Shown piece after piece: positions 5,788 through 10,090 of a DNA stretch of 10,090 bases. Origin of the DNA: Acidobacteriaceae bacterium (lineage in GTDB: Bacteria > Acidobacteriota > Terriglobia > Terriglobales > Acidobacteriaceae). Both the position numbers and the translations under genes were made by a program. A model generated the notes under the pieces. It had not been told where the DNA came from. It searched no databases and worked only from the letters and a program-made list of their open reading frames with translations. The DNA lies in the NCBI GenBank assembly GCA_003139975.1, contig PLHN01000215.1:4795-14884 (forward strand). The letters are read 5' to 3'. The stretch's first letter is position 1. Every line of letters begins with the position of its first letter.

Positions 5788-8700
5788 TTAGAAGGTTACG
5801 CGAAACGCGAGTTCGAGTTCCCGATTGGTGGGCGCGAGCCGAATCGTCCCGGCATTCAACTGGCCGAAGTTGCCGTAAGTGTAGTGGGTTTCCGGTGTCG
5901 CGAATTGGGGCGTATTAGCTACGTTATACAACTGGGCACGCAACTCCGTTTTTACCCGCTCAAAAATACTAATGTTCTTCGTGAGCGATGTATCCCATGT
6001 GTGGGTTCCCGGTCCGAAAAAGAAGTTACGGGGCAGGTCGCCGATGGTCCCGGTGCCGGGATCCGTGAACGCACCCGACGGGCAGCTGATCCAGACGGCC
6101 GCCGAAACGTTGGTACTGCATCCACCGTGGTAATCCGGGCGCCCGTTGAGCGTGGTCGCGCCTTGGATGTCCATCGGCGTGCCGGTGGCCAGCACCACAA
6201 TGTTATTCCATTGCCAGCCGCCGATTACGTAATCAAGCTCCTTCGATACGTCATGGCCAAGACTCTTTCCGCGTCCGAAGGGCAGCTCATACATGGCGCT
6301 GGCGGCAAACAGGTGACGCTGATCGTTGTCCGAATTGCCACGTTGATAATGCAGCAAGGGCACGCCCCCGGACCCGACTACGATGCTCTGGGCACCGCTG
6401 GGAACGGTGCTGAGCGCATCGGCGCTATTATCGATTGCGTGCGACCAGGTGTACGCCATAGTGACCATAAGTCCGTTGCTCATCCTTCGAGTCAGCTTGG
6501 TCTGGAGACCGTTGTAGCTGGCGCTGCCAATCATTGCATATTCGCTGATGGTACCTACGTTTGGGAACCAACTCGTGCCTGTACCATACGCTGACTTATT
6601 GGCATTGAAAGGAGTGGCAACATTTCCGACTTTTGTTCCCACATAAGCGAGATTCCACGACATATTGCTGCCCAAAGCCTGCTCAATCTGCACGTTCCAT
6701 TGCTGGATGCGCGAGTTTGGGCTGTTCTTGGGCCAGTAGATTACGTTGTCGCTGGAGGTAAGCGCTGTCGGACTGATGCCGAGTTTAGCCGGCAGGGCTC
6801 CAGTGGCCCCGACCGGATTGTTGCTTCCGGGGGCAGCTGCTCCGCTGAGCGTAAAGCGATAGCCAGTCGAGCAGGTTGCCAAAGTCGGACAGGCATAGTA
6901 GGTCTGGGTGCCGTTGAAGTCGGGATTGTTCGAGAGTTCGTTGGCCACGCCGCCGCGGTCCAGATAATAGGACAGACCATAACCTCCGCGGAGTATGGTC
7001 TTACCCTTACCGAACAGATCATAGGCAAATCCAACACGTGGACCAAAGTTGTGCGTTGGTGTGTCGATTAGAGAATCGTTATACCCCGGGGCTTTGCCAG
7101 CCTCAATGAGTTCTCCCGTCGCGGGGTCGAAATTGGACATATGGTTGTTCGCTTCTTTCGGCCATGTAAACAAGTCGTAGCGCAGGCCGAGGTTCAGTGT
7201 CAGCCTTGGGCTGACACGCCAATCGTCCTGTGCAAAGAAACCGTTCTCCCAGCCCTTCGTGTTGTAGTACCCGTTGAACGCTCCGACACCGTAGGCGCCC
7301 ACAAATCCGGCTGCCAACTCGGATTCCTCATAGCCTGTAAAGGTTCCATGGGCCGAATACGGGCCGGGCTGGTACCCGCCAAAGTTGCCATCGTCGATCC
7401 AGAAGTAGCCTTTGGCCTCGTTGGCCTGCGTCCAGTTCAGGTCGCGATGGATAATGCTGCCGCCAAACTTGAAGACGTGCTTCCCTTTTGTCCAGCTCAC
7501 GGCATCGTTGAATTCATGGGTTGGCTCCAAGACGAGATATGGGCCGTAATCGCCGACATAACTAAGGTTCCCGTACCAGCCGCCGATGAGAGCCATGCCG
7601 CCAAGCAGGGGCGAGGTGTTGGCATTGGGGATCCCGAGTTGTTCCGCCATGTTGATGCCGTAACCAGGCTGCTGATACCCGTAATACGGACGTGCGTAGC
7701 CGTAATGAAATTCGTTGAGCAGGTTTGTGCTGATAATGCGGGTGTAGCCCACCGCAATCTGGCGTGGGCGTTGCGGGTTACTGCCATTGCCGGAAGGCAG
7801 GAAGCCTTGAGCGTTATGGGCTCCGGCTAGCCAAGGGGTGTTGGTCAGAGAGTCTGTGCCAAGGCTGTAACGAGCGAAGACGCTGTCTTTGGACGTGAGA
7901 ACAAAGTCCACGCGCGCATCGTAGTCGTCCCTGTGCGTGATGTTCTGTGACGTCCCCAAGAAGTTCGCGGCGTTCGTGGTAAGATCGGCACCGCTAATGT
8001 TGGGTTCGGGAAACGCATTCAGGTACGCCATGCCGACAGTATTTATGCTGGCAACCGGAATGATGTTGATCCCGGGCCCGGGCGCGTCAGCGCTCGTGTT
8101 CCAGCCAAAGGGTAGGCAAGTCTGGGGATTGAAGATGAATCCGGTGCCGTATGTTCCATTGAAGGCGTTAGGCTGGGTCGCCCGCGCGCCTGTGACGGAG
8201 TCGCAGCCCGGCAGCCCGGCATAAGGCAAGCTAGTCGCATTCCCCGTACCCGCAGGCGAAAGTAGCTCTGTGAAATCGTAGATCCCAGTCTCGCCTGTAG
8301 CTGTGCCTCGCATTTTGTCCGTCGGAACGTGCCCTTCCGTCGCAGGAGCTGGCACGTTCTGTCGCCAACCTTGGTAGTCCAGGAAGAAGAACACCTTCTT
8401 CTTCCAGATTGGCCCACCCAACGATGCGCCGAACTGGTTGCGGCTCAGTTCGGGAACGACGGGGTTTCCGAAGTTATCCGCTGCACCTTCCTTAGAGCGG
8501 TTAAACCAGTACGCCGCGCCGTGGATGTCGTTCGCCCCTGACTTGGTGGCAACCTGTACCACACCGCCACCGGCGCGGCCAAACTCGGCGGAAGGAACGC
8601 TCGTGGTCGTCTTGAATTCCGCGATGTCCTCGAGCGCTGGGAAGATGACCAGCGTGCCGACCAGGGAGTCGTTGTTGTCGAGGCCGTCCAATAAAAAGCT

Positions 8701-9297
8701 GTTGGCTTGGGGTCGCAATCCATTCACGGAGAGCGCGGTCCCGCCGGAGTCGGAATTGCGCCAGGTTTCGGCATTGTTTTTCGACGCGCTGGCATTGTTG
8801 GAGTAGTCGCCACGGCTAACGCCCGGGGTCAGCAGTGCGAGCGATGTGAAGTTGCGGCCATTGAGCGGAAGCTCCACGACTTGTCTTCCCTGGATCACCT
8901 CGCCGGTATTGGAAGTGGATGTATCCACTATAGGCACCTCACCGGTCACGTCGACGACCGTGGATGCCGACCCCGTCTCCAACTTCAGGCTGAGATCGAT
9001 AACTTGGTTTACATCAATCGTGAAATCGGCCGTAGCCGTTTTGAAACCTGTCTGCGAAACCTCTGCGTGGTACCTTCCGACGGGCAGTGCATTGACGGCG
9101 TACTCGCCCGCCGCGCCCGTCGTCACCGATACTTGACGCCCGGTTGCCGCGTCCGTTATGGTGACCGTCGCGTTCGTGACAACGGCGCCGCTGGGATCGG
9201 TGATCGTTCCGACGACGCGTCCGGCGTCGGACTGCGCCAGCACAAACACGCCCAGACCCAACACGAGTAGCAATACGAATAAAAGCCTGCTCTTCAT
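5788..9297 (-). CDS. TonB-dependent outer-membrane receptor with carboxypeptidase-regulatory N-terminal domain (Oar/SusC-like)
   Basis: The 1169-residue protein should import a large substrate across the outer membrane using TonB energy. It has a signal peptide (MKSRLLFVLLLVLGLGVFVLA, about 1-21). A carboxypeptidase-regulatory beta-sandwich follows (about 25-110, GRVVGTITDPSGAVVTNATV onward). The plug is at about 115-260, with the conserved ELPLNGRNFTSLALLTPGV and VNGLRPQANSFLLDGLDNND. A long beta-barrel ends in Phe (ELAFRVTF), the usual outer-membrane insertion signal. The segment SYNGLQTKLTRRMSNG...YTWSHAIDNS is a pattern I know from many acidobacterial receptors. No SusD-like gene is visible. 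Upstream ATG or GTG codons (open to 9429) are rejected in favour of the start with the strong ribosome binding site. The next gene on the strand encodes a GH13 enzyme, and a membrane-bound regulator diverges upstream; both suggest a glucan substrate, which is an inference. Confidence 0.95.
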   Translation of the reverse strand: MKSRLLFVLLLVLGLGVFVLAQSDAGRVVGTITDPSGAVVTNATVTITDAATGRQVSVTTGAAGEYAVNALPVGRYHAEVSQTGFKTATADFTIDVNQVIDLSLKLETGSASTVVDVTGEVPIVDTSTSNTGEVIQGRQVVELPLNGRNFTSLALLTPGVSRGDYSNNASASKNNAETWRNSDSGGTALSVNGLRPQANSFLLDGLDNNDSLVGTLVIFPALEDIAEFKTTTSVPSAEFGRAGGGVVQVATKSGANDIHGAAYWFNRSKEGAADNFGNPVVPELSRNQFGASLGGPIWKKKVFFFLDYQGWRQNVPAPATEGHVPTDKMRGTATGETGIYDFTELLSPAGTGNATSLPYAGLPGCDSVTGARATQPNAFNGTYGTGFIFNPQTCLPFGWNTSADAPGPGINIIPVASINTVGMAYLNAFPEPNISGADLTTNAANFLGTSQNITHRDDYDARVDFVLTSKDSVFARYSLGTDSLTNTPWLAGAHNAQGFLPSGNGSNPQRPRQIAVGYTRIISTNLLNEFHYGYARPYYGYQQPGYGINMAEQLGIPNANTSPLLGGMALIGGWYGNLSYVGDYGPYLVLEPTHEFNDAVSWTKGKHVFKFGGSIIHRDLNWTQANEAKGYFWIDDGNFGGYQPGPYSAHGTFTGYEESELAAGFVGAYGVGAFNGYYNTKGWENGFFAQDDWRVSPRLTLNLGLRYDLFTWPKEANNHMSNFDPATGELIEAGKAPGYNDSLIDTPTHNFGPRVGFAYDLFGKGKTILRGGYGLSYYLDRGGVANELSNNPDFNGTQTYYACPTLATCSTGYRFTLSGAAAPGSNNPVGATGALPAKLGISPTALTSSDNVIYWPKNSPNSRIQQWNVQIEQALGSNMSWNLAYVGTKVGNVATPFNANKSAYGTGTSWFPNVGTISEYAMIGSASYNGLQTKLTRRMSNGLMVTMAYTWSHAIDNSADALSTVPSGAQSIVVGSGGVPLLHYQRGNSDNDQRHLFAASAMYELPFGRGKSLGHDVSKELDYVIGGWQWNNIVVLATGTPMDIQGATTLNGRPDYHGGCSTNVSAAVWISCPSGAFTDPGTGTIGDLPRNFFFGPGTHTWDTSLTKNISIFERVKTELRAQLYNVANTPQFATPETHYTYGNFGQLNAGTIRLAPTNRELELAFRVTF

Positions 9298-9303
9298 AAT
9301 ATT

Positions 9304-9309
9304 TCCTCC
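9304..9309 (-). promoter_or_regulatory. strong ribosome binding site of the TonB receptor gene
   Basis: GGAGGA on the - strand lies 6 bases before the ATG at 9297. It is the best Shine-Dalgarno match for any gene start in the window and fixes the receptor start in front of its signal peptide. Confidence 0.85.
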
Positions 9310-9434
9310 AATTCGGCGATGCGGCAAAATCACTTTCTTCACGAATGCCGGGAACCTTGATTCGAATGCAAAGACTGATTCGGCAAGAAACCGCGTGCGG
9401 AGATGACATTGTGCGACTGCGGGACGCACGGGAT

Positions 9435-9480
9435 CCCTTGTACAAGACCTTGTCTACTGTGCAAGTTTTGGTACAAAGGG
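9435..9480. promoter_or_regulatory. candidate operator: cluster of CTTGT/ACAAG inverted repeats
   Basis: The divergent region holds a perfect 10-bp palindrome CTTGTACAAG (9437-9446). It is followed by CTTG-N9-CAAG (9449-9465) and then GTACAAAGGG (9471-9480), which mirrors CCCTTGTAC (9435-9443) with a one-base difference. The cluster lies 138 bp upstream of the receptor ATG and 94 bp upstream of the regulator ATG, a suitable place to control both. I could not pick out convincing -35/-10 boxes for either gene. The rest of the 9298-9573 region is AT-richer at 9498-9545. The protein that binds here is not known; the neighbouring winged-helix protein is the obvious candidate. Confidence 0.45.
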
Positions 9481-9573
9481 ATTGCGAACTGACGTTTCAC
9501 TAGGTTTTAAACGGTTACTGAAGTAAAATGTTGGTTTGCAAGAGGATACCTCCTCCTGTTACGTCATTGTTAA

Positions 9574-10090
9574 ATGGCTGTGACACGCACTCTCGCTGCC
9601 GGTCCGGAACAATTCTTCCAACAAATAGATCACATTATTAAAAGTCATAGTCTGCGAAACTCGGAGTCTCTCTGCAAGCTGTTGCAATATCTCGCAAAAC
9701 AGGCGCTCGATCATCCCGACGCGCCGCTCAAGGAGTATCAAATCGCAACTGAGGTCTACGGACGGAAGTCGGATTTTGATCCTCAGTCCGACTCCACCAT
9801 CCGTGTGCAAGCAGGACGCCTGCGCCTGAAACTGGCGGAGTACTACGCTACCGAAGGCGCAAACGACCCTATCGTGGTCAAAATCCCGAAGGGGAGCTAT
9901 CACCTCGTCTTTGAACCTCGGCCGGCGGCGCCACAACCGCTGATTGTACCGGCAAGAGAGCCTGCCGGCCAGGTTGCTCCAGAAGAGACGGTACCGGCAA
10001 GTTGGCGGATCGCGGTCGTGACAGTGCTGGCTTGCCTGATCGTCGCCGTCGTAATTCTTGCAAGCCTGCTGAGGACGCGAAAACAGGCTG
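9574..10090 (+). CDS. membrane-anchored winged-helix regulator (3' truncated)
   Basis: An open frame runs from the ATG at 9574 to the right edge (172 complete codons, no stop), so the C-terminal part is missing. An in-frame TAA directly precedes the ATG. Residues about 25-113 look like a winged-helix DNA-binding domain: LRNSESLCKLLQYLAKQAL, LKEYQIATEVYGRKSDFDP, STIRVQAGRLRLKLAEYY and IVVKIPKGSYHLVF, the last resembling the wing. A Pro/Ala-rich linker (about 115-143) leads to one hydrophobic helix (about 144-166, WRIAVVTVLACLIVAVVILA), so the rest probably lies in the periplasm, an architecture like CadC/ToxR. I recall this N-terminal domain from many acidobacterial proteins, often beside TonB receptors. 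No Shine-Dalgarno sequence is seen near the ATG. It diverges from the receptor gene and probably senses or controls it. Confidence 0.8.
   Translation, partial: MAVTRTLAAGPEQFFQQIDHIIKSHSLRNSESLCKLLQYLAKQALDHPDAPLKEYQIATEVYGRKSDFDPQSDSTIRVQAGRLRLKLAEYYATEGANDPIVVKIPKGSYHLVFEPRPAAPQPLIVPAREPAGQVAPEETVPASWRIAVVTVLACLIVAVVILASLLRTRKQA

Noticed and set aside
7141..7830. 229-codon and similar + strand open frames (also 5884-6594, 6700-7071, 8707-9270) inside the TonB receptor gene
   Set aside because: They are antisense to a continuous 1169-residue receptor with conserved motifs throughout. G+C-rich third positions readily open such frames.
9298..9429. 44-codon N-terminal extension of the receptor gene
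   Set aside because: The strong GGAGGA site and the signal peptide both fix the start at 9297.
9411..9429. GTGCG-N9-CGCAC hairpin in the receptor leader
   Set aside because: Only a 5-bp stem with a 9-base loop, which is expected by chance in G+C-rich DNA.
9559..9936. 125-codon - strand open frame over the regulator gene
   Set aside because: It is antisense to the winged-helix regulator, whose + strand frame is open to the edge and shows a recognisable domain and membrane helix.

Overview
The window looks like chromosomal DNA from an Acidobacteriota member, probably of the Terriglobia (Koribacter/Sulfotelmatobacter-like). The reasons are the G+C-rich coding sequence, a very large TonB-dependent receptor with a carboxypeptidase-regulatory N-terminal domain, a membrane-anchored winged-helix regulator of a type I associate with that phylum, and hairpin-forming intergenic repeats. 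This placement comes from protein style, not from a marker gene.

Layout. Positions 1-1885 (+ strand) hold the C-terminal part of a PIN/TRAM protein of the YacL type, then ispD and ispF, two enzymes of the non-mevalonate (MEP) isoprenoid pathway. The order matches the yacL-ispD-ispF order of Bacillus. A repeat-like hairpin fills the ispD-ispF gap and contains the ispD stop codon. From 1893 to 9297 all genes are on the - strand. Read in their own direction they are: a TonB-dependent outer-membrane receptor (9297-5788), tandem hairpins (terminator-like), a secreted GH13 alpha-amylase/cyclomaltodextrinase-like enzyme (5636-3777), a 98-residue two-helix membrane protein (3727-3431), a class I glutamine-amidotransferase-like hydrolase of the PuuD type (3375-2617) and a secreted protein of unknown function (2597-1893). 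At 9574 a divergent + strand gene starts and runs off the right edge. It encodes a winged-helix regulator with one transmembrane segment.

How the parts may work together. The receptor, the exported GH13 enzyme and the divergent membrane-bound regulator form what looks like a small glucan-use locus, with no SusD-like partner visible. The 276-bp divergent intergenic region carries a cluster of CTTGT/ACAAG half-sites, including a perfect 10-bp palindrome, which is the best candidate operator. The substrate and the regulatory link are inferred from gene order and domain content. The MEP genes are housekeeping and converge on the - strand block with a gap of only 7 bp.

There is no gene-free stretch over 300 bases. 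I saw no tRNA, rRNA, CRISPR array, insertion sequence or phage gene. The most unusual signals are the operator-like cluster, a possible micro-ORF behind a near-perfect Shine-Dalgarno sequence in the same region, the repeat embedded at the ispD end, and departures from the textbook motifs in IspD and IspF.
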